Below the pieces are notes generated by a model. The model did not search any database and was not told the origin of the DNA. It saw nothing but the letters and a program-made list of their open reading frames with translations. A program made the position numbers and the translations under genes. Below, in pieces: positions 1 through 10,564 of a stretch of 64,000 bases of DNA (positions are counted from its first letter, which is position 1; every line of letters starts with the position of its first letter). The DNA comes from Cordylochernes scorpioides. Taxonomy: Eukaryota > Arthropoda > Arachnida > Pseudoscorpiones > Chernetidae. The stretch lies in NCBI GenBank assembly GCA_030710605.1, contig CP092880.1, positions 27,209,541 through 27,273,540 of the forward strand. The letters are read 5' to 3'.

Positions 1-186
1 TGGGAATGAAGTGAAAATAGAAATAAAAAAGGAAAAGGAATTCAGAATATAATAAATAAGCAAATGATTAATTTAAATAAATAAGTTTTGTTTCCAACTA
101 TTAAAATTACTGTAGCGATAGGCAGGATGATATTCTGGAGGTAATGATCAACAGGATTTGATGATTTTAACCTATGAGGCTTTATT

Positions 187-620
187 TCACAATGGTAAAT
201 GATAAATAAAATGAACCAATTTCACACAATCTAAACAATCTTGAACTATTATGGTAAGCAAGCCTGTTTCACTTGGAGCAAGTATCCTGCTATTCTGCCA
301 ATCAATCTTTTTGCTAGCTTTAGCCTCTTCTCTTTCCTCAATTTCTTCCAGAGCACATTTTCTCAAATTCAGCTTTTTCACTTTCTTCCACCGACTTTTT
401 CCACGGGCCCTTTATCACTTCTTTTACCTTCTTCAGTTTCTATAGCAGGCTTTTTATAAACGTCTTTATCCTTTTATTCTTCTGAGCTCGAGTTCTTTAT
501 CTCCTAGGCTCTGGCACTGCTACCTTCTTACACTCCTTAGCCTCTACTAATACTCCGCACCAGCCATCCCGCCGTGCCTTTTATACTATACTTAGCTTTC
601 GCAAAGTCTCACCCGATTGG
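187..620 (-). other. Short open frames, unassigned
   Basis: On the minus strand a 64-codon frame (381 to 187) is rich in Lys, Glu and Arg. It follows, in another frame, a second Lys/Glu-rich stretch (about 480-385). Together they could be the charged C-terminus of a decayed transposase or a fragment of a host exon, but I see no diagnostic motif. Codon content does not differ clearly from the surrounding DNA. Positions 1-186 hold nothing recognisable. Confidence 0.15.
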
Positions 621-663
621 CTCTTTGTCACGTGATCTGAGGATGATTTTATGCAAATTAATT

Positions 664-862
664 AGTTTTAACAGTAACAATACGTTTCTTTATTTGTTCA
701 AAGTGCAAGCTTTCGGATCTTTATAATACTTCCACAGACATAGCTGTAAGTTGAGGGAATCCTAATTATCTTAACTTATAGCTATGCCTGTAGAAGGATT
801 ATAAAGATACGAAAGCTTGTACTTTGAACGAATAAAGAAACGCATTGCTATTGTTTATATTC
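664..862. repeat. Palindromic repeat with CTGTAGA hammerhead-like arms (copy P3)
   Basis: Two inverted arms (about 664-741 and 780-862) surround a short loop. Each arm carries the string CTGTAGAAGGAT or a close variant, a small hairpin, then GAAAGCTT. The same palindrome recurs at 44645-44850, and a related core lies in the Penelope-like arms at 33043-33079 and 36086-36120. The outer end, GAAACGCATTGCTA, is shared by all copies. Confidence 0.65.
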
Positions 863-1683
863 TTATTTTTGAAATTTTATCTTCTAAGCGGATATTGTTT
901 CTCCATGGAAAGGGGGTGCCATTGTCCCGTTAGTCAGCCACATTTCAGAGTTCCCTGTTCACGGTTACCCTAACGGCTTGGGGCTAGTGACACCGTACTA
1001 CAGGGCAGTCCCTTACTTGTGCTTATTCTCCAGCCCGCCACGTAGAGAAGGACTTCTGGGCAGGTGTTGATATTGTGACTGATGTAATAGGCATGCATGT
1101 CGATATCTGAGGCTCTTTATTGGACACAATAATAACAAACTATTGACTGAGAAAAAGACAAAATAAATGGCTGGCAATGAACAAAATGCTGAATAAAATG
1201 AATTTATTATTATTTTCCCCCAAAAAAAAAAATAAATCCTATTTTTTACTAAACCACACAAAAATCGAAACAATACTTACACCTTCAAAAATATGATACA
1301 TTCATGACTATTGAAGATTCATCAGCTAGAATTCACACTAAATAGGGGTTTTAGTCCTAAAGCAAACAATCCTAAAAGGTTTATTTGAAATATGTTTTTT
1401 TTTAATAAAAAAATAAGGTTTTTTTTTATATTCTGAATTTATTCGCTTGCCCCACAATGCCTTTATTCACTAAGATAAAATAGTATTTGCTAATTTTCTT
1501 TGCTAAAAAAATGAATTAATCGAATTTTATACATCACTAAAAGTTAAGCATGGCATATATCCGAAAATTTAGAGTTAAAAAGGGTATAATTTCACATATT
1601 GATTAAATGGTTTTTGAAGATAATTCACTGATTGGAAGTTGGTTTGGAAAAAAGTTGGTTTGTTCCCCAGATATACAACCCTT
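862..1683. repeat. Repeat module J1, inverted copy of 43815-44645
   Basis: The segment matches the reverse complement of 43815-44645 over its whole length with moderate divergence. It starts with a LINE-tail remnant (about 900-1150, plus strand) whose last codons resemble the family F tail at 40330-40390 and which ends in a GACACAATAATAAC-type tail. The remainder is AT-rich and noncoding. A poly-purine/pyrimidine patch near 1385-1430 is present in both copies. Confidence 0.6.
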
Positions 1684-2050
1684 TAGGTAATCCTAAAACG
1701 CAGTAAGGAGTGACAGTGCAGTAGGTAATCCTAAAACCCATTAAGGAATAAGAGTGCAGTAAGTAATCCTAAAACGCAGTTAGGAGTAAGAGTGCAGTAG
1801 GTAATCCTAAAACGCAGTAAGGAGTAAGAGTGCAGTAGGTAATCCTAAAACGCAGTTAGGAGTAAGAGTTCAGTAAGTAATCTTAAAACCCATTAAGGAG
1901 TAAGAGTGCAGTAGGTAATCCTAAACCCATTAAGGAGTAAGAGTGCAGTAGGTAATCCTAAAACGCAGTAAGGAGTAAGAGTACAGTAAGTAATCCTAAA
2001 ACCCATTAAGGAGTAAGATTGCAGTAGGTAATCCTAAAACGCAGTAAGGA
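1683..2050. repeat. 38-bp tandem satellite
   Basis: About ten units of a 38-bp repeat built around GTAATCC, ACGCAGTAAGGAGTAAGAG and TGCAGTA. The period was counted directly in the longer array at 30365-31165 (unit starts at 30424 and 30462). The array resumes at 3729-3770 beyond an inserted LINE and recurs as about two minus-strand units at 43735-43812. Confidence 0.85.
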
Positions 2051-3728
2051 GTAAGATTGGAGTACAACAACAAACAACAACAAAAGCCTTTATTTAGGGC
2101 ATTCCGCCCCATACAGGATTCGCCGTATTTACACGTCAACAAGAGGAGAGGGAAAGGAAACATTTACAACAAAAATAAGGTTTGTTACCTATTTACAGAT
2201 GGATCATCCTCCAGTATCCTTTGCCCTGCATTCTTTCTCATGCGCCCAGCTTCTGTACAGAACTTAAAGTATTTATCAATCAGTAATTTATCGTTCAGAT
2301 CTGAAGAGAGAAGTTGACATATGCTATGGTATCTAAATTGACCAGAGGTAGGGCTTGGGAAAGTTTCAGTACGTTTTTCTGTTAAGAGAGGGCATTGGAA
2401 GAAATAGTGAACCAAATTATCATCCATGAGATCCTTACAAAGTAAACAGTTCCGGCCATTTTCTTTCCAGAAGTCTTTTCTTTCTTCCCTGAAAAATTGC
2501 CATAAAACTCTATGTTGTGCAACTAGTCTTTTGTTGGGAAGCGAGATATTTAATCGTAGGTACTCCTCTGTCATGAATGATTCACTCAAAAATTTGTAGT
2601 GAGCAAAGTGGGTTGAATCAGTGATTTTCATCTGATCGTTTTGAATTAGTTGGTCTGTGGTAGTTCTAATTATGCCTGGCAATTCTTTCTGTATGGCTAA
2701 GTAGTCTTCGCAGCCCTTCAGAAAGGAATATCCCTTGGAGTCTAGAATTTTTATTAAATTTTGAGTAAAGCTGTTTTCTATTTCCTTTTTCGCGGTGACT
2801 TTCCAGAGGTAATTTAAGCAAGCATGTGGTAATCTGCTCGTCTCCATTTTTAAAATCCTGACCCAAAACTTTAATGTGAGTTTTACAGCATTAAGTTCAG
2901 TTGATATTCTTCCACATTCTCTTCTAAGGACATATCCTGGTGTGAAGTTTGGTAAGTCTAAGAGACGACGAAGAAATGTATCTTGGGTATTATTGACTGT
3001 CTTCAGCTGGTTGATTGCCCACATTGGTGCCGCATATAGTAAAGTAGGAAGAACAATAGTGTCAAGAAGTTTCATCACTGAGGTAAAGGACTTTATTCGC
3101 GCCTTTGTAAGGATTCTCCAAAGTGCATTAATTGCATTCAGTGCTTTGTTTCTAAAGTATTGGGAAGCATATTGGGTCGAGATTTTTGTAGTCAGAGGGT
3201 AACCCAGATATGTATACTTAGCTACTATTGTCAGGGGTTGCTGACCCCAAAACCATGTCTCGGAACGAGCTGTTCTTCCACCGTTTCTAAACACCATTAT
3301 TTTAGATTTATTTTGGTTTAACGTTAGGCAGTTATCTTCTAAGTACTTTTTAAGTAAGTTAATCTTCAATTGCAAATTCATTTTCGATTCTCCTAAGATC
3401 ACTATGTCGTCTGCATACAGTAAAAGGTGTATAGTTCCATAATTCTCAAGATTTATGCCTGGCAATTCTGATTCATCGAACAGGTGTACCAGATCGTTTA
3501 GGAAGAGAATGAATAAATAAGGTGACAGCGGCTCCCCCTGCAATACTCCCGCTTGTATTTTGATAGCCTCCGTGAAGGAACCCCGCCATCTGACTGTTGC
3601 CGTCATTTGGGTATAATAGTTCTTAATTAGTTTAATAAATCGGCAACTCAGACCATTTAATGCTAATTTTTTCCAAAGTAGATGGTGCGGCACGGTATCA
3701 AAGGCCTTCCTCAGGTAAGATTGGAGTA
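2051..3728 (-). mobile_element. Non-LTR retrotransposon family C1, 5' truncated, with 14-bp target duplication
   Basis: A minus-strand LINE fragment lies inside the 38-bp satellite. The sequence GTAAGATTGGAGTA flanks it at 2051-2064 and 3715-3728, a perfect 14-bp target-site duplication. The 3' end on the minus strand is AATAAAGGCTTTTGTT followed by a GTT-rich tail. The same 3' signature ends LINE C2 near 57265. The element is 5' truncated inside the reverse-transcriptase domain, just before the AFD motif. The perfect duplication and an uninterrupted reading frame mark it as one of the younger insertions here. Confidence 0.9.
2185..3713 (-). CDS. LINE C reverse transcriptase, C-terminal part (open)
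   Basis: An open frame of about 500 codons reads from the truncation point at 3713 to a stop at 2185. It begins with the end of RT motif A (KAFDTVPHHLLW), followed by motif B (GVLQGEPLSPYLF) and the catalytic box (LLLYADDIVIL). The thumb region and a C-terminal cysteine/histidine finger (CLLCKDL...H..FFQC) follow. The annotated Met is internal, since the true ORF2 start is lost. The closest relative in the window is the broken ORF2 at 55043-57021. The protein would copy element RNA at a nicked target, but without its endonuclease and N-terminal RT it cannot be autonomous. Confidence 0.85.
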
Positions 3729-3770
3729 GGTAATCCTAAAACGCAGTAAGGAGTAAGAGTACAGTAAGTA
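3729..3770. repeat. 38-bp satellite, continuation after LINE C1
   Basis: About one unit of the same 38-bp satellite as 1683-2050, immediately after the second copy of the 14-bp target duplication. It shows that LINE C1 landed inside the array. Confidence 0.8.
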
Positions 3771-3985
3771 GCAGGCTGAATTAGCTCCAAAAGAAATGGC
3801 CGCCTCTGACATGAGGAACAGACGCCATGCGCAGCCGCTCCTAACATGTAGTACAGATTCATCCTGAATCCCTGGATCAGACCCCTTACAGGGTGCTATC
3901 AGCGGGGCCAGCTGAGCCCAGGTTTTTTAGTGAGTTTGTTACTGCTCCCCCTCCTCCTTTTTAATCTGGGCTTGGGACCGGCAAA
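3768..3985 (-). repeat. Repeat A, copy 1
   Basis: First of at least seven copies of a roughly 250-300 bp interspersed repeat. On the plus strand it runs from a GACTTAGCTCCA block through CATGAGGAACAGACG and CTGCTCCCCCTCCTCC to GGGCTTGGGACCGGCAAAGG. The GTCCCAAGCCC-type block recalls a motif I associate with animal LINE fragments (memory only). I see no convincing pol III A and B boxes. Strand is assigned from the tail seen in better copies (29505-29875, 60060-60370). Confidence 0.6.
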
Positions 3986-4215
3986 GGCGAAGAATAATAA
4001 TAAGAAGAAAGAGACTATAAAATTTGTAACAAATAAATTTACTGGCAATGTGTTTCTTTTAATCAAATGTCTCTCAAGACCTTTTTATATTTAATGAAAA
4101 GATACACATTGCCAGTAAATTTATTTGTTACAAATTTTATAGTCTCTTTCTTCTTATTATTATTCTTCGCCTTTGCCGGTCCCAAGCCCAGATTAAAAAG
4201 GAGGAGGGGGAGCAG
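3946..4215. repeat. Perfect-looking palindrome built from repeat A end
   Basis: The arms 3946-4052 and 4107-4215 are near-perfect reverse complements around a loop of about 54 bp. Each arm comprises the repeat A terminus (CTCCCCCTCCTCC), an AATAATAATAAG tract and the block AAATTTACTGGCAATGTGT. A similar palindrome lies at 52180-52380. Confidence 0.8.
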
Positions 4216-4249
4216 TAACAATGAATTTATGAATTCATGAAAATGATGA

Positions 4250-4850
4250 ATTTATAGATTTGAACCTCACATTTATTTATTTATTTACCAGTTGCAAACA
4301 AGAAACGCTATATCCGATCTGGATAATTGCGCGTGAAACTATTTACAATAATTCATATTGTATTAGAGTAGGTAACAGAATTATCAAAAAGAAAATAAAC
4401 AATTAAGAAAAATAGCATCAAATAAACATAAACAATAAACAAATAAGCAACAACATAAGCAGAGAGAAGAAATCGCAAGGTAGTTATTTACAGTATGTTA
4501 AGCAATGATGGGAATCATTTAATGCATCTTTAATAAATAGTATCGTGGAGAGAGAAAGTTGATCAAGTTGAGCTATTTACAATGAAGTATATTCTAAAGT
4601 AACTTATAAATTATTTACATTGATGTAAATCAAGTCGCATAGTAGTGTAGTTCATCAAGCTGCATGAATCTGTCTATTTATAATAAAAAGTCTGCCGAAC
4701 CTATTAAATTTCGTTTATCTTTCCCTATTATAAACTATGATAGTATTTGATTTTGGCCACTTATCAGAGATGTATTGCTCATAGCATCTGACCCAACTAC
4801 AATTCAACATAGATTTTAATTCAACAGAATGAAACATAAATCCCTTTGGT
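4250..4850 (-). mobile_element. LINE family D, 3' end only
   Basis: Minus-strand 3' terminus of LINE D: the last codons (about 4740-4650, reading KFNRFGRLFIINRQIHAA then stop) and a roughly 380-bp 3' UTR ending in a TAAA-type tail (about 4268-4285). The reverse complement matches 43060-43480 closely, which is the complete-tailed copy on the plus strand. Confidence 0.7.
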
Positions 4851-4887
4851 TTTATATTAAATGAGCTTGATACTCTTCTCTCTCTCT

Positions 4888-5618
4888 GCGGGGATCAGCG
4901 ACTCCCATTACCCATATTACCAGCCAGAGGGCCCGCCGGGCTTTGAATTCGGCACGGCTCTAGGCGATTCCTACTGCAGAGCTAGCTTCCCGGTGGACCC
5001 CCACCGTGGATGTGCCCCGCTCCATCCTCTGGGCCGACCTGCGTCGGAACTGCTTCTCGGGGCACGACGCAGATGTCGCCCTACGGCTGGCCCTCCACGC
5101 CCTACCCCATCCTGACCATCCTGCCTCGAGGCGTGCCAACTGTGCCGCCTGTGGGTCCAGCGACGGGTCGCTGACCCACAGATATTGGAGTTGCCGAGCC
5201 GTGCGACACCTGGTCCGGGAGGTGTTTGCCTCCTGCGAAGTGCCCCTGGAATTGAAGGCCTGGCTCTTCGGCGTCGGCCTCCATCCCGAGGAAGTGAAAC
5301 TAACAATTGTGGCGAAGGCAACCATCTACAAGTACCATCTTGGTCTTGAGTTGGGCAATGCCAGCCAACACATCGACCTGCCCACTCTGTGGGAAAGAAC
5401 TCTCGCAGTCCATCGGTGGCGGAGTCTTTCCCGCGGTGGGCGCCACCAATGAAGACCTTGTATATTTTTTATAAATATGTATATTTACCAAATAATTTAT
5501 ATATTTATATCTATTTATTCCTGGATTTATCATTATATAATCATATTTATTCGTATTTAACCTTATATAATATTATATGGACTTTGTAATAAATCAGTTT
5601 CAATCTCAATCTCTCTCT
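4888..5618 (+). mobile_element. LINE family A copy 1, 5' truncated, between TC microsatellites
   Basis: The fragment starts directly after a TC run (4874-4887) and ends in another TC run (5611-5618) following the 3' signature TTTGTAATAAATCAGTTTCA. It contains the C-terminus of ORF2 and an AT-rich 3' UTR (5453-5600). Its GC-rich coding part contrasts with the AT-rich surroundings. Confidence 0.8.
4964..5452 (+). pseudogene. LINE A ORF2 C-terminus with zinc-binding tail
   Basis: The frame is open from 4964 (just after a TAG) to the TGA at 5450-5452. The first usable ATG would be internal, so this is a truncated ORF2 end rather than a gene with its own start. It reads LRLALHALPHPDHP, then the cysteine/histidine cluster CAACGSSDGSLTHRYWSC, then an alpha-helical stretch ending SRGGRHQ. 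The same tail occurs at 8560-8860. Such C-terminal CCHC-like fingers follow the RT domain in L1/Tx1 and related LINEs and bind nucleic acid. The upstream RT domain is missing. Confidence 0.8.
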
Positions 5619-5951
5619 ATATATAATATTATATTATATAATCATATTTATTCATATTTATATTTATTCTGTATTTAACCTTATATAATCTTATATGGAC
5701 TTTGTAATAAATCAGTTTCAATCTCAATCTCTTTCTCTCTCTCTCAGTCCATTGATGGCGAAGTTTTCCCGCGGTGGGCGCCACCAATGAAGACCTTGTA
5801 TATATTTATATATATGTATATTTATCCATTATTTTTATCATTATATAATCATATTTATTCATATTTATATTTATTCTGTTTTTAACCTTATATAATCTTA
5901 TATGGACATTGAAATAAAGTAGTTTCAATCTCAATCTCTCTCTCTCTCTCT
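5619..5951 (+). repeat. Two further LINE A 3' ends in tandem
   Basis: Two more 5'-truncated copies of the family A 3' end follow head to tail: about 5619-5743, then about 5744-5951. Each ends with the signature TCAGTTTCAATCTCAATC and a TC run (5731-5745 and 5935-5951). The second begins in the last codons (GTCCATTGATGGCG) and repeats the CCCGCGGTGGGCGCCACCAA block of copy 1. The AT-rich middle drifts slightly between copies. Confidence 0.8.
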
Positions 5952-5959
5952 ATACATCG

Positions 5960-7130
5960 TGTCATCCTCGAATCCAAGCTTCGCGGGGTTCTGCCTGAAT
6001 CCTTGAGGAGAAACATCATCTGCCTCGTCCCCAAAGCGCACGGTGGTCCAGGCCTAAGCGGCTACAGGCCTATATCTCTACTAACGGCGAGTTCAGAATC
6101 GTCAGCGGCATATTTCTGGGTCATCTTCGTCGCCACCTACCAGCCATGATGCCGGAATGTCAGACGTACGCCTAACCGGGAGATGCCCCTCCTGGAACAT
6201 CGCGTGCGTGTCTGACGAGGTGGCCCTGGCTGTCAAGAACAAGTCACCCCTGGCAGTCATCTCCACCGACCTGCAGTCCGCCTTTGACAATGTGAACCGA
6301 GAGTTCCTGGCCGCCCAACTGCGCTCCATCGGCCTGCCTCAGCCCTTCCTGGAATGGCTCCACCTTCTCTACGCGCAGGCCGATGCTACTATCAAGGTCA
6401 ATGGAAACTTCACCCGTCCATTCAAAATGCGCAAAGGGCTCCGGCAGGGTTGTACCTGCAGCGCAGCCCTTTTCTCCATCTTCACCGGTCCCCTCTTGGG
6501 CCACCTAGAGAGAGCTCTCGGAAGAGGGAACGGCCTGGCGTACGCCGATGATATTCTCTTGCTGATCCACGAGGATTGACAGTTCGAAAAAGTCAAGACC
6601 ATCTTTGACGAATTCCAGCGGGCGTCAGGAGTATGCGTAAACTTCTAAAGAAAAAGGGACTGTGGTGCGGCGCCTGGAGGGACCGCGCCGTCTCTCCGCT
6701 GGGCATCTCGTGGTCTTCTTCTTCCATCACGGTGCTGAGCTGCGAAGTTACATCTGGTCAAAGAACATTGGTCCAGGAAAATCACCTACTGGGCATCCTG
6801 GAGAGAGCAATCTCTGGATGGTCCTCATACGTCCGTGGCTTCTCCCTGGTCGGGCGAGCGAGAGCGGCCAACTCGCTGGTACTAGCGGCAGTGCTCCACC
6901 ATCTACACGGCTATCTACCCTGCGACGCCACTATCGCCAAACTACAGCCCAGACTGACGCGAATCGTCTGGGGGTCCTGCTATCGAGCCGCTTGGCTTCC
7001 GGGTACTGTTCTGGCATGTCCCATTTCTGTCGGTGGAGTTGGATTACTGAACATCAGGACTCAGCTTCAGCTTAACTACTTCAAGGGGGTCCAGACCGCA
7101 CATAGGGTTGGAGGCCGAAACGCCTACTCA
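5960..7130 (+). pseudogene. LINE A reverse transcriptase domain (broken)
   Basis: The conceptual product starts in RT motif 1/2 (LVPKAHGGPGLSGYRPISLL), then has motif A (VISTDLQSAFDNVNREFL), motif B (KGLRQGCTCSAALFSIF) and the catalytic box (LAYADDILLL) at about 6538-6567. A stop follows at about 6577, with further breaks near 6100 and 6645. From 6760 the thumb region reads SGWSSYVRGFSLVGRARAAN and ISVGGVGLLNI. This order and wording fit L1/Tx1-type LINEs. The endonuclease and most of the N-terminus are lost to 5' truncation, so the copy is inactive. Confidence 0.85.
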
Positions 7131-7146
7131 TGGCTGGTGGAGAGTG

Positions 7147-7974
7147 ACAATTATTTTTTTTTTTGACAATTAAACAGATTTTATTGACTGCTCAGTCAAT
7201 TAGTACACTCTGGAGAGATAAGCTTAAATATTTACAATTTTTCAACAAGAGGTCAGGTCGGCAAGGCGGCCCTAAACTCAGATAGGTCCCTGAGAGTGAG
7301 GGAGTGCAAGTCCCGAGTGTCCTCGGAAAGCTTGTCCAGGATTTGGACGATAACTTTCTTGTCCCCCGGCGAAAGTCTCCCGAGGAAGCCCTTCCTATCC
7401 TCAGGGTATAGCACCGCTTCCACGAGGTCAAGGTATGAAGAGTCCAATTGGGGCCTCAGGTTGAGTTCCTTCATCAATTGAATGGTTAAAAGTTGCAATT
7501 CCTCGCAACGTTTATCGATTAGTTCAGCCTCCGTTTGGGCAGACGGGTGAGGCGGAGGTGTGGCCATGGCCGGCGTCGACTCCCTCTCTTGGGGAGCGGG
7601 TGGTGCTGGCTCAGCAGGCCGAGGCGCAGGCAGTGTGGGTGCTGGAGGCACTGCGGCTGGACCGGTCCTCAGCTCCGCCCTGACCTGACCCAGGATTTTG
7701 TGAACATTGGAAGTTCCTCCCGGCTTTAGGTCCAAAATCTGGTTGATGAGGCCGGCGAGAGCGTTGCTCTGTGGAGGTGTCAGCGAGGGTCGCCTTCGGT
7801 GAGCCCTAGTCTTTGAGGAGAGGAGGTCCAGGACCTCCTCCCGCCCGAGACCAAGGGCGTCCGTCTCGGCAAAGGAGACGCCGGGGTTCCCCTCGATAAA
7901 TGCAACGAGGCCTTCTCTCGTTGAGATTCTTGTCGAGGATGTGGAGGATGTGGATGTCTCCTCGATGAACGACA
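7147..7974 (-). mobile_element. ORF1-only element E1, polyA-tailed, 16-bp target duplication
   Basis: The 16-bp sequence TGGCTGGTGGAGAGTG flanks the insert at 7131-7146 and 7975-7990 and rejoins the LINE A frame when one copy is removed. On the minus strand the insert holds the C-terminal part of a gag-like ORF1, a short 3' UTR (about 7252-7167) with GTCAATAAA and TTTAATTGTCAA, and an A-rich tail (7148-7163). No ORF2 follows ORF1. The A tail and long duplication indicate target-primed reverse transcription. Confidence 0.9.
7253..7974 (-). CDS. Gag-like ORF1 protein, C-terminal half (element E1)
   Basis: Open for about 240 codons from the truncated 5' edge of the insert at 7974 to the stop at 7253. 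The open frame continues upstream into LINE A sequence, but that part is fortuitous. The protein has a Pro/Ala-rich linker (PAAVPPAPTLPAPRPAEPAP) and a compact C-terminal domain ending RDLSEFRAALPT. The same end is seen at 51680-51711 (RDLSRFKAALSS) and 36290-36330. The RRM-like and zinc-knuckle parts seen in E2 and E3 are missing here. It would act as an RNA-binding chaperone of the element RNP; that is family inference. Confidence 0.7.
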
Positions 7975-7990
7975 TGGCTGGTGGAGAGTG

Positions 7991-8872
7991 GAGTCTGGAT
8001 GGCTCCCATGTCTTCGGGGGCTTGGCTGCCGCCACGTCGTCGCCGTTTACTGGAGTTGTGGGAACAGGCCTCCCCAATCCTGGGCCTGAATCACCGCGTA
8101 GTGCCCACTCCCACCCTTCTGAACCTACCTCTCGTCGGTGCCTGCAGGTTCCTGGCGACTCCATCGATTCGAGTTCCCTCAAGGTGGAGTGGAGAACGCG
8201 TCCGCGACCTGGCGGGCCCTGCTCCGTCGCTCACCACCAGAGTGACGAGGAACACCTGCGACAATGCAGCCGCCCTTGTTCCTTTCTGCCAGCGTCTGGT
8301 GGCGGAAAACGCGGAGAGCTCGCATCAAGAGAGAAGCCTGGAGGAAGCCGTGGTGCTGCGCGGGACGGCTACGCCGTTCTTTGCATCAGCACACGCACTA
8401 GGCGTCGCATGTTGGAGCATCCCCGCCTGGCCGCCGTTCCCATCTCGCGGTATCTCCGGCGTTGGGCGCCTGCCGTCTACGTGTCCTCCACCAGCCTGGC
8501 TCCGTCGCTGTTCTTTCGGGGGCCATGCAGCGGACATCACTCTGCGGCTGGCCCTGCCTCATCCGGGGCACCCGGCGTCAAGCCAGCCTATCTGCATCGC
8601 CTGCGGCTCTAGCGACCTGTCGCTGGCCCACCGCTACTGGTCCTGCAGCGCCGTCCGCCCTCTCATCCGAGAGGTGTTCTCCATCATCGGGCGGCCGCCG
8701 GACCTGTATTCCTGGATCTTCGAGGTGGGCCTCGAGGACCATGCCATCACCACCTACTCAGCAGCGAAGCATGCGATATACGTTTTCTTCGTAGATCGCA
8801 AAATGCGTGGTATCGCTGAAGACCCGCTGGCAATCTTCCACCAAGCTCTGCAGCGGTGGCTGAGGCGGCATG
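7991..8872 (+). pseudogene. LINE A ORF2 C-terminal region
   Basis: This is the continuation of the 5960-7130 frame after the E1 insertion. It stays open for over 290 codons until copia interrupts it. Near 8560-8640 it carries LRLALPHPGHP and the finger CIACGSSDLSLAHRYWSC, then a helical region (VRPLIREVFSIIGRPPD). It parallels 4964-5452. The last residues before the copia LTR (about RWLRRH) would have led into a stop shortly after. Confidence 0.8.
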
Positions 8873-9140
8873 TGTTGGTGTTTTTGGGGGTAAAAAAGAG
8901 AAAAATGTTATATAATATATTTTTTACTATTAATCTTTATGCATAGAAAGTACAAAAGTAAAATTTAAGGATTAAGAAGAAATACAAAAAACAAGAAAGG
9001 ATCAAGAAGGCACTAACTACGTTGCCACATTGTTAATCAACATATGCTAGCTGATATTATCATCATCAACTTATATTTATTCATATATTTATATAATTTA
9101 TTTACATAGAAAAATCTTTGAATTAATATTATTTCTAACA
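8873..9140 (-). repeat. Copia 3' LTR
   Basis: This 268-bp LTR has TG...CA ends and is the downstream LTR for the minus-strand element. It differs from the 13166 LTR mainly around TGTTATATAATATATT and at one base near 9034. Confidence 0.95.
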
Positions 9141-9153
9141 AATCCCCCCTTAA
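9141..9153 (-). promoter_or_regulatory. Copia polypurine tract
   Basis: On the minus strand an AAGGGGGGATT tract directly abuts the 3' LTR. This is the expected primer site for plus-strand DNA synthesis. Confidence 0.8.
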
Positions 9154-9347
9154 TTCAATCTTAATTTTTCTTCAGAAATATAAACAGTTTAAAAAATCAA
9201 ACATAGATGGCGTTACCTCCACATTGCTTTCACTTATATACAATTTTTGTTTTCATCCCACATTTTACATAAAGTGAAAAACATATATCAAAAAACATAT
9301 TTTAAAAATATAACAAGTGAATTTATGTACATACATATTTAATAAAG

Positions 9348-10564
9348 CTATATATATCTTTCCATATTTAAAGAATCTATAAACATATGATGTTTTTCCC
9401 TTGTTAAGGCCTTAGTAAAAATATCTGAAACATTTTCATTGGTGGGCACAAAATTTAAGTTATATACAACCTTATTCAAATTAGAATGCAAAAATGAAAT
9501 ATTTCTAATCATATGATTTGATTTATCATTTGTCATTCCTGATTTACAAAGAAATATTGTTGATTGGTGTGTGTGTGTGTGTTATCACAAAACAAATTAA
9601 TTTTATATTTTACACTAGTAAGTTCTTCAATAAGGTATTGTAAATATATGCCTCTTTTTAAACATTGCACAAGAGAAAAAAGTTCACTTTCACATGTAGA
9701 TAAACATACTGTAGGGATTGTTTTTGCTTGACAGCTTATTAAATTATTTCCAAAATAAAAAGTCATACCACTTGTTGATTTTTGTGTTCCTCTACCACAT
9801 TTCCATGATGCATCACTATAGCCATTTAAAATATTTTTTCCCTTAGAGTAAACTAATCCAAGGTATTTTGTTCCTTTAAGATATCTTGTAATTCTTTTTG
9901 CTGCACTAAAATAGATTTCTCTTGGATCCTGACTAAATCTGCTTAAAAGTGAAGTGGAATATGAAATGTCAGGCCTAGTTTTAGTAGCAAAGTAAACGAA
10001 AGATCCAATAATTTCCTGATATTTCTTTTTATCAATTACCTTTGAATTATTAAAATTTTCTAAATCAGTATATACATCAAGGGGTGTATTAACAGTTTTA
10101 CAATCTAACATATTATATTTTAATAAAAGTTTTTCAATATATTTATGTTATTTTAGAATTATTTTGTCATTATATTTTAATATTTCAATTCCTAAAACAC
10201 TTAAAAGATTAGCATTTTTCTTTATTTTAAAACAAAGTGTTAACTTATTTAAAATATCATTAAAAATTTTAGAATCAGTATTACAAATAATGATATCATC
10301 AACATAAAGTCTCAAAAGAAGAATTGAGTCATTAATTTGGTATCAAAATAAGCATTTATCTGAATTAAAAATTTTAAATACTATCTGAAGAAGATATTTA
10401 GTAAAGGTTTCATAAAAGACTCTGCCTGCTTGTTTAAGTCCATAAATGGCCTGATTAAGGTTACAAACAAATTTCTTACCTTCTTCTTGATATTCAAATC
10501 CTTTAGGCTGTGACATGAAATATAGTCTCTTCCAACTTAGTTGGTATAATTGGTAATGAATCAA
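9348..10564 (-). pseudogene. Copia RT and RNase H (broken)
   Basis: Minus-strand pieces read in order: FVCNLNQAIYGLKQAGRVF (about 10470-10410), then the catalytic LYVDDIII (about 10310-10285), then RNase H (10111-9533) with RPDISYSTSLLSRF and GYSDASWKCG. The end (9536-9348) carries VPTNENVSDIFTKAL. A frameshift and stops separate the pieces. About 80-100 residues of RT, including motif A, are missing: sequence jumps from the linker to a MSQPKGFE-like block at about 10520. A short GT run (9565-9580) sits inside the RNase H frame as a His-Thr repeat. Confidence 0.85.

Noticed and set aside
3946..4215. CRISPR-like or attachment-site interpretation of the many palindromes and satellites
   Set aside because: No short direct repeats with unique spacers are present, and the content is eukaryotic; the structures are palindromic repeats and tandem satellites.
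7975..8182. Upstream extension of the E1 ORF1 frame to 8182
   Set aside because: It lies beyond the 16-bp target duplication, in LINE A sequence on the opposite strand, so it is chance open sequence, not ORF1.
7941..8612. 223-codon plus-strand frame and other long frames overlapping LINE A
   Set aside because: Shadow frames of the GC-rich ORF2 C-terminus, without motifs; the frame at 7991-8872 carries the recognisable finger.
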